Below, one piece after another: positions 9,246 through 17,989 of a DNA stretch of 64,000 nucleotides; position 1 is the first letter of the stretch, and each line of letters begins with the position of its first letter. The notes under the pieces are model-generated. The model had not been told where the DNA came from and ran no database searches. It saw only the letters and a program-made list of their open reading frames with translations. The translations under genes and the position numbers were made by a program. This stretch comes from DATKMK01 sp035541895. GTDB lineage: Bacteria; Desulfobacterota; Binatia; HRBIN30; JACQVA1. Location: positions 1 through 64,000 of the forward strand of contig DATKMK010000012.1 in NCBI GenBank assembly GCA_035541895.1. Reading direction: 5' to 3'.

Positions 9246-9491
9246 ATGAGTTTGAGCGATGCTGATCTGAGGAGCACGACAACGCACTGGCGCGAACTGG
9301 CCGGCGCCGTCTTTGTGCCGCACACAGAAGCTGAGTATCAGCGGCTCGTCGCCGTCCTCGATCGGCTCATTGACGAGGTGCGTGAAGATGAAGGCCATCC
9401 TTTGGCGTCCTTGATTGAGGTCCTTGGCGTGTTGATCGAGCGGCACGAGGCGGAACACGTACCTGAGCTCAGCTCTTCTGACAAACAGTAG
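9246..9491 (+). CDS. HigA-like antitoxin N-terminal fragment (no HTH)
   Basis: 81 aa. The segment from residue ~24, VPHTEAEYQRLVAVLDRLID, followed by an LIEVLGVLIERHEAEHVP helix, matches the N-terminal toxin-binding helices of HigA antitoxins. The usual helix-turn-helix that should follow is absent: the frame ends SSSDKQ-stop. It sits directly behind the HigB remnant. Most likely a decayed toxin-antitoxin locus; a free-standing small antitoxin is less likely. ATG 9246 is the only sensible start. Confidence 0.6.
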   Translation: MSLSDADLRSTTTHWRELAGAVFVPHTEAEYQRLVAVLDRLIDEVREDEGHPLASLIEVLGVLIERHEAEHVPELSSSDKQ

Positions 9492-9545
9492 AGGCTACGC
9501 TCCGCACTTGAACAAAGATAGTTGACGGACTTAACCTCGGACGGC

Positions 9546-10646
9546 TCACTCCGCTATGGACAACACCGTCCGAATCCCGCGCCCGGCCTTCAAGTCTGCC
9601 ATTGCCTCGTTGATCTCCTCAAGCGGGCGGCGGGCGGTGATGAGACCCTCGAGGTCGAGACGGCCGGCTTGATAGAGCGCGATCAAGCGCGGAATCTCGC
9701 GCAGCGAGTTGGAGCTGCCGAGGGCGCAGCCGAGCAATTTTTTTTCGTTCACGACAAACAGCGCCGGCATGGCGATGCTGACGACGTCCTCCATTGGCGG
9801 CGCGCCGACGCAGACGGTCGTGCCGCCGGTACGGGTCGCGGCCAATCCAACTTGGATCAACGCAGCACGGCCGACCGCGTCGAAGGCGTAGTCGACGCCG
9901 ACGCCGGTGAGGTGCATCACCCGCGCGAGCACGTCGTCGTTGGTGGGGTCGATTAGATCCGTGGCGCCGAAGCGTTTGGCGCCGGCGCGCCGCTCGGCGA
10001 CCGGATCGGAGACGATGATGCGTGCCGCGCCGGCCAAACGCGCGCCTTGCACGATCGAGAGACCGATGCCGCCGGCGCCCATCACCAAGACCGTGGCGCC
10101 TTCTTCGACGCGCGCGGTGTTGAGGACCGCACCGACTCCCGTTTGCACCGCGCAGCCGATGACGCAGGCGACATCGAGCGGCACATCGCCTGGAATTTTC
10201 ACCGCGCCGGTCGCGGGCGAGACGACGCACTCGCCGAACGCACCCAGCCCGACGCCGCGATAGACAATCTGACCATCGAGCGACAGGCCGGTCGACCCGT
10301 CGGGGAACGTGTTAGTCTGGATCGCCCCGGCGTTGATGCACACGGTCGGCTCGCCGCGGATACACCAGTAGCATGTGCCGCACGGCGGGCAGGGGGTGAG
10401 CACGACGCGATCGCCGGCGTGCAAATCGGCAACGCCGGCACCGACGGCGTCGACGACACCGGCGGCTTCATGCCCGAGCACGATCGGCAGCGGACTGGGA
10501 AACGTGCCGTCGACGATGCTGAGATCGGAATGGCACACTCCACAATGGTGCACGCGCACGCGGACCTGACCCGGGCCGGGGTCGGCGATCGCGATGTCAC
10601 GCACGCGAATCGGCTGGCCGGGGGCTTTGAGCAGGGCGGCCTTCAT
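9546..10646 (-). CDS. Zinc-dependent alcohol dehydrogenase (class III-like MDR)
   Basis: 366-aa medium-chain dehydrogenase/reductase. Catalytic zinc ligands: Cys in HHCGVCHSD, His-Glu in LGHEAAGVV, and the later Cys in GCAVQTGVGAV. A structural zinc cluster with four Cys is present (CPPCGTCYWC then C). The Rossmann motif is VLVMGAGGIGLS with an acidic residue (VSDP) at the end of beta-2, indicating NAD(H). It ends ordinarily, ENLIDF-type helices being replaced by family-typical sequence. Downstream of, and 18 bp from, the amidohydrolase gene; the two likely form one operon. Substrate alcohol unknown. Confidence 0.92.
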   Translation of the reverse strand: MKAALLKAPGQPIRVRDIAIADPGPGQVRVRVHHCGVCHSDLSIVDGTFPSPLPIVLGHEAAGVVDAVGAGVADLHAGDRVVLTPCPPCGTCYWCIRGEPTVCINAGAIQTNTFPDGSTGLSLDGQIVYRGVGLGAFGECVVSPATGAVKIPGDVPLDVACVIGCAVQTGVGAVLNTARVEEGATVLVMGAGGIGLSIVQGARLAGAARIIVSDPVAERRAGAKRFGATDLIDPTNDDVLARVMHLTGVGVDYAFDAVGRAALIQVGLAATRTGGTTVCVGAPPMEDVVSIAMPALFVVNEKKLLGCALGSSNSLREIPRLIALYQAGRLDLEGLITARRPLEEINEAMADLKAGRGIRTVLSIAE

Positions 10647-10664
10647 CGACGATCTCAGACGTTC

Positions 10665-12353
10665 TCAGCCGCCGCGCAGAACGTGTCCGGGCAGCGCGCC
10701 GGCATGGCGACCGCCGTCCATCACCACCTCGCCGTTCACCAGCACCATGGCGTAGCCTTCCGCATCGATGACGTAGCGTTCGGTGTCGGCGGGAAAGTCG
10801 CGCGCGAGCCGTGCGGTGCCGCACTTGAGCCGCGCGCGATCGAGCAGGACGAGATCGGCGTGCGCGCCCTCGCGAATGACGCCGCGATCGGCGAGCCCGT
10901 GCACCGTCGCGGGCATCAACGTCAGCCGTGAGATCGCTTGCTCCAGCGTCAGCGGGTCCGGCACCCAGTCGGTGAGCAGCCGCGTCGTGTAGTCGGCACC
11001 GACGAACGACGCGAGGTGGGCACCTCCGTCGCTCGATCCGGACATCACGACCGGGTCGGTCACTCCGGCTCGAACCACTTGGTGGATGAAGGCGCGTGCC
11101 ACGTCGTTGAGTCGGGTATGCCACTGCGTCTGCAGATCCTCCTGCAGGGAGAAATCGAGGAAGGCATCAAGCGGGTCGGCGCCGGCGGCCTCGGCCAATT
11201 CGATCAGGCTGCGCCCGACCCAAGACTGATGAGCCGGGTCGCGCACGGCTTCGACCGCCAACACGTCCCAATAGAACGACACCGACCGATTCATGATGTC
11301 ATCGAATTCGGCGCGCATGCGCGCGCGCAGCGCCGGATCGCGCAGCCGCCGCGAGCGTTCCGGTTCCGGCACGGTGAGCGCGTGCCGCCACGCGGGCATC
11401 TCGTCGAAGACAAACGTGTCGGCGAGCTTGAGATGGAGTCCCAGCTCGTTGGTGGCGAATTGCGGATGCACGCGAATCCCTTGGGCGAAACAGTCATGCG
11501 CGAATTCGAGCGTGCGCTCCCAGCTCATCGGGTTCTGCGGCGTCGGCAGCAGGAGGTTCAATTCCACCGGCCGGCCCGAGGCGCGATACATGTCGCGAAT
11601 CAGCGCACGATCGCCCTCGCTATAGCCTTCGGCGATGCTGCGCGGGATGAATTCAATCGCGCCCCGCTCGAATTCGGCGAGTACGGCGCACAGCGCAACG
11701 ATCTCGTCGGGCGCGGCGTGATTGCACGGCACGCCGCGGCCGTCTTCGCCGACGTGGACATCGAGCTGCGACGTCGAGAAGCCGATGGCACCCTCATGCA
11801 TGGCTTGGCGCACCACGGCTTGCATCGCGATGATCTCGTCCGACGTCGCTGTGCGTTCCGAGGCCGCATCGCCCATCACATACCGCCGCACCGCACAGTG
11901 GCCGACGTAGCTGCCGACGTTGACGCCGAGTCGTCCGTCGAAGCGCTTCCAGTAGTCACCGAAACTCCCGCCGCGAAACTTGAGTCCGGCGCGCAGCGCG
12001 GCGCGCGACATCCCTTCGACCCGGCTGAGCATGCCCGCGAGCCAGTCGACGTCCTCGGGCTTCGCCGGCGCCAGCGTGAAGCCGCAATTGCCGGCGAGAA
12101 TCGTCGTGACGCCGTGCCAGGTTGACGGGGTGGCGAGCGGGTCCCAATCGAGCTGGACATCGTAATGCGTGTGCACATCGATGAACCCTGGGGCGACGAT
12201 GAGGCCATCGGCGTCGATCGTCCGCTGCGCCGGATCGAGCACGCGGCCGATCGTGCCGATCCGCCCGTTTCGGATCGCAACATCCGCCGCGAATCCCGGC
12301 ATGCCCGTGCCGTCGACGACACGTCCGCCCTTGATGACGGTGTCCCACTTCAT
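10665..12353 (-). CDS. N-acyl-D-amino-acid deacylase-type amidohydrolase
   Basis: 562-aa amidohydrolase-superfamily enzyme of the D-aminoacylase group. Metal-site motifs: HTHYD after GFIDV near residue 60, GHCAVR near 155, and SDGGAHLAS near 450; GNCGF is typical of this group. The small beta-sandwich is formed by the N- and C-terminal ends (IKGGRVVDGTG, then GVIREGAHADLVLLD). Such enzymes hydrolyse N-acyl-D-amino acids, but many homologues are untested, so substrate is uncertain. Start ATG 12353; the stop is followed 18 bp later by the alcohol dehydrogenase. Confidence 0.9.
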   Translation of the reverse strand: MKWDTVIKGGRVVDGTGMPGFAADVAIRNGRIGTIGRVLDPAQRTIDADGLIVAPGFIDVHTHYDVQLDWDPLATPSTWHGVTTILAGNCGFTLAPAKPEDVDWLAGMLSRVEGMSRAALRAGLKFRGGSFGDYWKRFDGRLGVNVGSYVGHCAVRRYVMGDAASERTATSDEIIAMQAVVRQAMHEGAIGFSTSQLDVHVGEDGRGVPCNHAAPDEIVALCAVLAEFERGAIEFIPRSIAEGYSEGDRALIRDMYRASGRPVELNLLLPTPQNPMSWERTLEFAHDCFAQGIRVHPQFATNELGLHLKLADTFVFDEMPAWRHALTVPEPERSRRLRDPALRARMRAEFDDIMNRSVSFYWDVLAVEAVRDPAHQSWVGRSLIELAEAAGADPLDAFLDFSLQEDLQTQWHTRLNDVARAFIHQVVRAGVTDPVVMSGSSDGGAHLASFVGADYTTRLLTDWVPDPLTLEQAISRLTLMPATVHGLADRGVIREGAHADLVLLDRARLKCGTARLARDFPADTERYVIDAEGYAMVLVNGEVVMDGGRHAGALPGHVLRGG

Positions 12354-12425
12354 GAGCGATCCTCCGCGCGCCCCGAGCTACGTTAGGTGGCGTAGATCAG
12401 TCAAGCGGCGGGAGGTGCGGCGATG

Positions 12426-12462
12426 CCTCCCGTCCCGGTCGATTGGCGACCGGGACGGGAGG
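12426..12462 (-). terminator. Strong hairpin after the methyltransferase gene
   Basis: Perfect 16-bp GC-rich inverted repeat (left arm 12426-12441, right arm 12447-12462) with a 5-base loop ATTGG, beginning 8 bp beyond the stop of the minus-strand methyltransferase gene. There is no T-run, so it is either a Rho-assisted/intrinsic-like terminator or an mRNA 3'-end stabiliser. Confidence 0.6.
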
Positions 12463-12469
12463 AGGCGGG

Positions 12470-13537
12470 TTACGGACGGACTTCGCAGACCAGATTGAAC
12501 GGCGTTTGCGTCGCAATCCGGAAGTTGCGGAAACCGGCGCGTGTCACCACGTCGCGCAAACGCGCTTCGCCGGCTTGTGCACCAAGGGCGGTGCCGACTT
12601 CTTGCGCCAGCGATGCCTGCGTGCAGACCAGCGTCGACACCGAGTAGAACAGCCGGCCGACGGGGTTGAGGTTGTCCTCGACTCGGTCGGCCGCGTTGGG
12701 CTCGACCAGTAGCCAGGTGCCGCCCGGGTTGAGCGACCGGTGCACGTGAGCGGCGGCTCCGACCGGGTCGCCCATGTCGTGCAGGCAATCGAAGCACGCG
12801 ACGAGATCGTACGTCCCGGGATAGTCCTTGGCCTTCGCCACCTCGAAGCTGACGCGATCGCTGACGCCGGCTTGCGTGGCACGCTCCCGCGCCTGCTCGA
12901 TCGACTTGCGGTGGTAGTCGAAGCCGACGAAGGTCGAGCGCGGAAATGCCTTCGCCATGATGATGGTCGAGGCGCCATAGCCGCAACCGATGTCGGCGAC
13001 GTGACCGCCTGCGGTGAGCTTGGCCTGCACGCCGTCGAGTGCGGGAATCCAGTTGCTCACCAGGTTGGCGTTGTAGCCCGGACGGAAGAAGCGCTCGACG
13101 CCTTCGAACAAGTCCGGATCGTGCTCGTGCCAGCCCAGCCCACAACCGGTGCGAAACGCTTCGGTGACCCTTGGCGCCGCTCGCATCGCGGCCGTCATGG
13201 CTTGGAAACCACCCAACACGCACGCCGGGCTCTGCTCGTCGGACAACGCAATCGCGTGCTCGGCTGGCAGCGAGTACCGTTGTGTTGCGGCGTTGTACTC
13301 GACGTAGCCGGCCGCCGCTTGCGCTGCCAACCATTCGCGTACGCTGCGTTCGGTGGTGCCGGTGCGCGCCGCCAACTCGGCGGGTGTCAGCGCCTGCCCG
13401 TTCGCCATCGCTCGGTAGAGGCCAAGCTTGTCCCCGACCACCACCAGCGACGCCGTCAGCGCCGAGCCCAAGTCGCCCAACGCCTTGTGCACGAACCCAT
13501 TTAGCCTCTCCTCGTCAATCGCCGTTGCCTCGATCAT
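12470..13537 (-). CDS. SAM-dependent methyltransferase with N-terminal winged helix
   Basis: 355-aa protein. Residues ~1-95 form a winged-helix dimerisation domain (LTPAELAARTGTTERSVREW). The Rossmann methyltransferase domain follows, with the SAM-binding glycine loop VADIGCGYGAS near residue 165 and FDCLHDMGDP as motif post-I/IV. The arrangement resembles Mycobacterium Rv2258c. ATG 13537 is chosen because GAGGAGGAG lies 5-8 bp upstream. Divergent from the large regulator; a sigma-54-like promoter lies 40 bp upstream of the start (13577-13591), making this gene the likely target of that regulator. Methyl acceptor unknown. Confidence 0.9.
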   Translation of the reverse strand: MIEATAIDEERLNGFVHKALGDLGSALTASLVVVGDKLGLYRAMANGQALTPAELAARTGTTERSVREWLAAQAAAGYVEYNAATQRYSLPAEHAIALSDEQSPACVLGGFQAMTAAMRAAPRVTEAFRTGCGLGWHEHDPDLFEGVERFFRPGYNANLVSNWIPALDGVQAKLTAGGHVADIGCGYGASTIIMAKAFPRSTFVGFDYHRKSIEQARERATQAGVSDRVSFEVAKAKDYPGTYDLVACFDCLHDMGDPVGAAAHVHRSLNPGGTWLLVEPNAADRVEDNLNPVGRLFYSVSTLVCTQASLAQEVGTALGAQAGEARLRDVVTRAGFRNFRIATQTPFNLVCEVRP

Positions 13538-13576
13538 GCTGCTCCTCCTCAGTGATTTATTATGATCGAAGTCATC

Positions 13577-13591
13577 GCATGGCCCGTGCCA
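13577..13591 (-). promoter_or_regulatory. Candidate sigma-54 (-24/-12) promoter for the methyltransferase gene
   Basis: On the minus strand the sequence reads TGGCACGGGCCATGC, against the sigma-54 consensus TGGCACG-N4-TTGC. The invariant GG and GC are exactly 10 bases apart. Transcription would start near 13565, giving a ~28-nt leader with a strong ribosome site before ATG 13537. The divergent gene encodes a sigma-54-type AAA+ activator, which supports the assignment. Confidence 0.6.
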
Positions 13592-13660
13592 CCAGCCCGG
13601 CGCCACGCGCCAATAGAAAGCGAGCTTGGAAAAGGAAACGTGGCGCGGTTCTGGGCCAGA

Positions 13661-13675
13661 AGTGGTTCAACCACT
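13661..13675. promoter_or_regulatory. Palindrome, candidate upstream activating sequence
   Basis: AGTGGTT-C-AACCACT is a perfect palindrome (7-bp arms) about 70 bp upstream of the -24 element and about 100 bp upstream of the predicted start site. That is where enhancer-binding proteins usually sit. It is also 40 bp before the regulator's own start codon, so autoregulation is possible. Confidence 0.5.
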
Positions 13676-13714
13676 GGCCCTCGGCTTGGTACTGGTCTAT
13701 TTCATTTACTCTGG

Positions 13715-16700
13715 ATGCCGGAGACCACTCAGCCAACTGAAGCGATCCTGGGGGATTCGCCGCAGATCGACGCCCTGCGCGGTCAAATCCGACGGCTCGC
13801 CTCATTCGACACTCCGGGCAGCGCGCACGTTCCGACTGTGCTTCTTCAAGGAGAGACCGGCACCGGCAAGGGTCTAGTGGCGCGGGTGATCCACGACAGC
13901 GGACCGCGCGCCGGCGGCGCGTTCATCGATGTCAATTGTGCCGCAATCCCCGAGGCGATGCTCGAAGCCGAGCTGTTCGGCTTCGAGGCAGGCGCGTTCA
14001 CCGACGCGAAGCGAACGAAACCGGGCCTGTTCGAGGCGGCCTCGGGCGGGACCTTGTTCCTTGATGAAGTCGATTCGCTGTCCGCTCCGGTGCAGAGCAA
14101 AGTCTTGAAGGCGATCGAGGAGAAGCGTGTCCGCCGTCTCGGGGCAGTCGCCGCGCGCGAAGTCGACGTCAAGCTGATTGCCGCGACGCAGCGAGATCTG
14201 AAGGCATTCACCGAGGCGGGGAGCTTTCGCGCCGATCTGTATCACCGACTCGCCGTGTTGGTTCTTACCGTCCCCCCGTTGCGCGAGCGCGGCGACGATA
14301 TCGTGCGACTGGCCGAGCACTTCTTGCGCTGGTTCGCCGAGGCACACGGGCTGGCGCCGAAGCGGTTGAGCGAGGCCGGCCAGGCCTACCTCTTGCGCTA
14401 CGCGTGGCCCGGCAACGTACGAGAGCTCGGGCACGTCATGGAGCGGGTGATGCTGCTCAGTCCCGCTGAAGAGATTGATGAGACGGCGCTACGCGAGTTG
14501 GGAGGCACGGTCGTGGCTCCATCGCTTGCGCCGAGTCCCGTCAACGCACCTGCGGACGGCGGAGAATCCTCCGAGGACGCAGCGCGCATTCGAGCAGCGC
14601 TCGCCGGGTGCGGCGGCAACGTTGCCCGCGCGGCGCGCGGGCTCGGCATCGGACGCAACGCGCTGCGCTATCGGATGCGCCGTCTTGGCATCACTCGCGG
14701 AGACGATGACGCGCCGACACCGGTTCCAACGGCCGTGCCGCCGGCGCGAGCGGTGCCGCCATCCGCGCCGCGTGCACTACTCCAGCCGACGTGGGAGCAG
14801 AAGCCGGTAGCCGTGTTGGTGCTCTCGCTGGCGTTTCGCGATGTGCCGGACGCGCACGGGTTCGACCCGTGGACCGAAGCCATGCGGTGGGACCGGGCGA
14901 TCGCGGAACGGGTCGAAGGTTTCGGCGGCGTGTTCCACGAGCGATCGCCGTCGCGCGCCACCGCAATGTTCGGCGTGCCGCGCGCGCTCGAACAGACGCC
15001 GCAACGCGCGGTGCAGGCGGCGCTCGCGATCCAGCGTGCGGTTGCCCAGGCCGGCGCTCGTGCTCCGGACCTGCGCGCCGCCGTACACGTCGGCGACGTG
15101 CGCATTGACATCGCGGCCGCCGATCCTGCCGCCCGCATGTTCCCAATCGGAGATACCTTGGCGTTGGCGGAGCGGTTGCTCGGACACGCCGGCGCCGGCG
15201 AGGTGTTGCTGTCGCCGCAGGCTGCTCGTCGGGTGGAGCGTACGTGCGAGCTACGCCCGCGGAGTTTGCAGCTCGGGCCCAGCGACGCGGATCGTCTGAC
15301 GGCGCACGCAGTGGTCCGCCTGCATTCGCGGGCCGTGCCGGAGACGCTCGCCGGCGACGGGGCGCCGAGTCCGTTCGTGGGACGAGCGCGCGAAATCGAT
15401 CTGCTGCGCGATGCCTTCGACCGCGCGGCGGCCGGTCACGGCCAGATCGTTTTCATCGCGGGCGATGCCGGCATCGGAAAATCGCGACTGCTGGCCGAAT
15501 TCCGCAGCCGCCTCGCCGACCGCCCCCATCGCTGGGTGGAGGGTCGCTGTGCGTCGTATGGAACGACGACGCCCTTTCTCCCGATCGTCGACGCGCTGCG
15601 CCGTCATCTGAGCATCGATGACCAAGACGACGAGGCCAGCGCTACGGCGAAGATCGCCGCGGAGGTCGAACGCCTGGGCAGCGATCTTGGCTGGACGGTG
15701 CCGTTCGTCCAGCAGGCCTTGTCGATGCAGGTCGGCGACGACAACGTGCGGGCGCTCGACGCAGCCAGCCGCCGCAGCGAGATGTTCCGCGCGTTACGCG
15801 CGCTCACCATGCGCACCGCGGAGATCGAGCCGTTGATCCTGGTGGTCGAGGACTTGCACTGGATCGATCCGGCGTCGGAAGAATTTCTCGCGTTCGTTGC
15901 CGACAGCGTCGCGACCTTGCGCGTATTGCTCGTGCTCTCGCATCGATCCGGGTACCGCCAACCGTTCGGCGACCGTAGCTATCACGTGCGCATCGCGTTG
16001 ACGCCGTTGTCGGGCGCCGACATGGCCGCTATGACCGGCGCGATTCTCGGGACACCCGACATCCCGCCGCCGCTGCGGACCCTGATCGCACAAAAGGCGG
16101 AGGGCAATCCGTTCTTCGTCGAGGAGTTGACCAAATCGTTGCTCGAAGAAGGCGCGTTGCAGCGCACGAATGACACGGTCATCCTGGCGCGCGATCTTGC
16201 CGACATCGCGGTCCCGGACACCGTGCAAGACGTCTTGATCGCCCGTATCGATCGGCTCGCCGAAGAGTCGCGGCGGGCGATCCAAGTGGCGTCGGTCATC
16301 GGCCGCGAATTTGCGCTCCGCCTGCTCGCGCGCATCTCGGAAGTCGGCGACGGCATTCGCACCCAGGTGGACGAGCTGCGCGGCCTCGAGCTGATCTACG
16401 AGAAGGCGCTACACCCCGAGCTGGCGTACATGTTCAAGCACGCGCTCACGCACGACGTCGCGTATGAGAGCGTGCTGCGCGACCGCCGCACGGCGCTGCA
16501 TCGCATGATCGGGTCGGCGATCGAGGAGCTGTACGCCGATCGGTTGGCGGAGCATTACGAGACGCTCGCGCTTCACTTCAGTCGCGGCCAAGACTGGGAG
16601 CGTGCGCTGCACTACCACGAGCTGTCGGCGGAGAAGGCGGCCGAAACCCATGCGAACCGCGCGGCCGCCGATCACTGCCGGCAAGCGTTGGCGATCGCCG

Positions 16701-17989
16701 ATCGACTCGGCAATGCGGTGCCGGATGAAACGCGCCGCCGGCTCAACGAGCGGCTCGGCCGGGCGTGCTTCTATCTCAGCGAATACGCAGCGTCCGGCGC
16801 GGCGTACGAAGAAGCGGCGGCGCGCAGCGCGGATCCGGACCATCACGCGTTGCACCTGGCGGCGGCTGGATTCAGTCACGTGTGGGCGCATCGGTACGAA
16901 TCGTCCCGCCGGTGCATCGACACCGCCCTTGCCTTCGCGCGGGACCACGACGTCGCGTCGGGCGAGGCGATGGCGCTGGCAGTGCACGGATTCTACCGCG
17001 GCGTGCACGACGCCGACCTGGAGGACTACGGACGGCACTTGCAGGCGGCGCTCGACACCTGCGCTCGCCGCCCACACCCGGGCGTCGATGCCTTTGCGCG
17101 CTTTCAACTGACGATGGTTGCCGAATGGACCGGCGCGTACCAAGAGGCCGTGAGCCGCGGCACGCAGGCGCTGGCGCTCGGGCGCGAGTTGCGGCTGCCC
17201 GAGGTGATCGTCTTCAGCACGTGGTTTCTCGGCAAGGCACGCTGCTGCCTCGGCGAGTATGGCGCCGCCATCGCGATGCTCGAAGAAGCCTTTCACGCCT
17301 GCGATCGAATCGGCGACCGTGCGTGGAAGAGTCGCCTGCTGAACACGCTCGGCTGGTGCTTCGCCGAAATCGGGGATGTCGAGCGCGCACGCCTGTACAA
17401 CGAGCGCGCCGCGGTGCTCGCGCGCGAGATCGGCGATCCGGAGATTCTCTCCAATGCCGACATCAATCTGTCGGCGAATCATCTCGCCCTCGGCCACGTC
17501 GATCGGGCGCTCGGGTATTTGGAGCCGATCGAAGACGCGCTGGCGCGGCCGGGCGATCCGTGGATGCGGTGGCGCTATCAGCTCCACGCGCTGCACACGC
17601 GTGGGGAGATCGAACTCGTACGCCGCCAGCCGGATCAAGCGCTGGTCCGAGCGGATGACGAGCTGCGCGGCGCACGGCAACACCACGCACCAAAGCTGGC
17701 GGCACGTGCGCTGACGCTGCGGGCGGCGGCGTTGCTTGCGCTCGATCGCCGCGACGAAGTCGACGTCGCACTGCGCGAAGCACTCACGATCGCTGCACAG
17801 ATCGGTCACCGGAGTGCCGAGGTTCGTGTCCATCGGCTACTCGCCGAAAGCGCGCGCCGCCGCGGCGATGCGACGGCCGCCACCGCGCATGCTGCGCAGG
17901 CCCGCACCGTCGGCGCGCAACTTGCCAGCTCGCTCGCCAACGACGAGCTTCGCAAGCACTTGCTGCGGAGCGTCAGCGATGAGGTGTGA
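13715..17989 (+). CDS. Sigma-54-type AAA+ regulator fused to dead cyclase, second ATPase and TPR region
   Basis: About 1424 aa from ATG 13715. Residues ~10-265: AAA+ enhancer-binding domain with Walker A GETGTGKG, Walker B GGTLFLDEVD, Arg fingers in FRADLYHRL, and the sigma-54 contact loop as GAFTDA rather than GAFTGA. Residues ~285-325: Fis-type HTH (GGNVARAARGLGIGRNALRYR). Residues ~360-530: class III cyclase-like fold lacking both metal Asp positions, so probably a regulatory relic. Residues ~550-900: second ATPase (FVGRAREIDLL, Walker A GDAGIGKS, Walker B LVVEDLHWID). The remainder is helical TPR-like repeats. The last two parts match signal-sensing ATPase modules usually attached to cyclases or kinases. 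The ORF opens upstream at 13562, but homology starts after 13715. Ligand unknown. Confidence 0.88.
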   Translation: MPETTQPTEAILGDSPQIDALRGQIRRLASFDTPGSAHVPTVLLQGETGTGKGLVARVIHDSGPRAGGAFIDVNCAAIPEAMLEAELFGFEAGAFTDAKRTKPGLFEAASGGTLFLDEVDSLSAPVQSKVLKAIEEKRVRRLGAVAAREVDVKLIAATQRDLKAFTEAGSFRADLYHRLAVLVLTVPPLRERGDDIVRLAEHFLRWFAEAHGLAPKRLSEAGQAYLLRYAWPGNVRELGHVMERVMLLSPAEEIDETALRELGGTVVAPSLAPSPVNAPADGGESSEDAARIRAALAGCGGNVARAARGLGIGRNALRYRMRRLGITRGDDDAPTPVPTAVPPARAVPPSAPRALLQPTWEQKPVAVLVLSLAFRDVPDAHGFDPWTEAMRWDRAIAERVEGFGGVFHERSPSRATAMFGVPRALEQTPQRAVQAALAIQRAVAQAGARAPDLRAAVHVGDVRIDIAAADPAARMFPIGDTLALAERLLGHAGAGEVLLSPQAARRVERTCELRPRSLQLGPSDADRLTAHAVVRLHSRAVPETLAGDGAPSPFVGRAREIDLLRDAFDRAAAGHGQIVFIAGDAGIGKSRLLAEFRSRLADRPHRWVEGRCASYGTTTPFLPIVDALRRHLSIDDQDDEASATAKIAAEVERLGSDLGWTVPFVQQALSMQVGDDNVRALDAASRRSEMFRALRALTMRTAEIEPLILVVEDLHWIDPASEEFLAFVADSVATLRVLLVLSHRSGYRQPFGDRSYHVRIALTPLSGADMAAMTGAILGTPDIPPPLRTLIAQKAEGNPFFVEELTKSLLEEGALQRTNDTVILARDLADIAVPDTVQDVLIARIDRLAEESRRAIQVASVIGREFALRLLARISEVGDGIRTQVDELRGLELIYEKALHPELAYMFKHALTHDVAYESVLRDRRTALHRMIGSAIEELYADRLAEHYETLALHFSRGQDWERALHYHELSAEKAAETHANRAAADHCRQALAIADRLGNAVPDETRRRLNERLGRACFYLSEYAASGAAYEEAAARSADPDHHALHLAAAGFSHVWAHRYESSRRCIDTALAFARDHDVASGEAMALAVHGFYRGVHDADLEDYGRHLQAALDTCARRPHPGVDAFARFQLTMVAEWTGAYQEAVSRGTQALALGRELRLPEVIVFSTWFLGKARCCLGEYGAAIAMLEEAFHACDRIGDRAWKSRLLNTLGWCFAEIGDVERARLYNERAAVLAREIGDPEILSNADINLSANHLALGHVDRALGYLEPIEDALARPGDPWMRWRYQLHALHTRGEIELVRRQPDQALVRADDELRGARQHHAPKLAARALTLRAAALLALDRRDEVDVALREALTIAAQIGHRSAEVRVHRLLAESARRRGDATAATAHAAQARTVGAQLASSLANDELRKHLLRSVSDEV

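Noticed and set aside
16409..17833. 474-aa minus-strand open frame within the regulator
   Set aside because: Antisense to the TPR-like region, which has coherent repeat structure on the plus strand.
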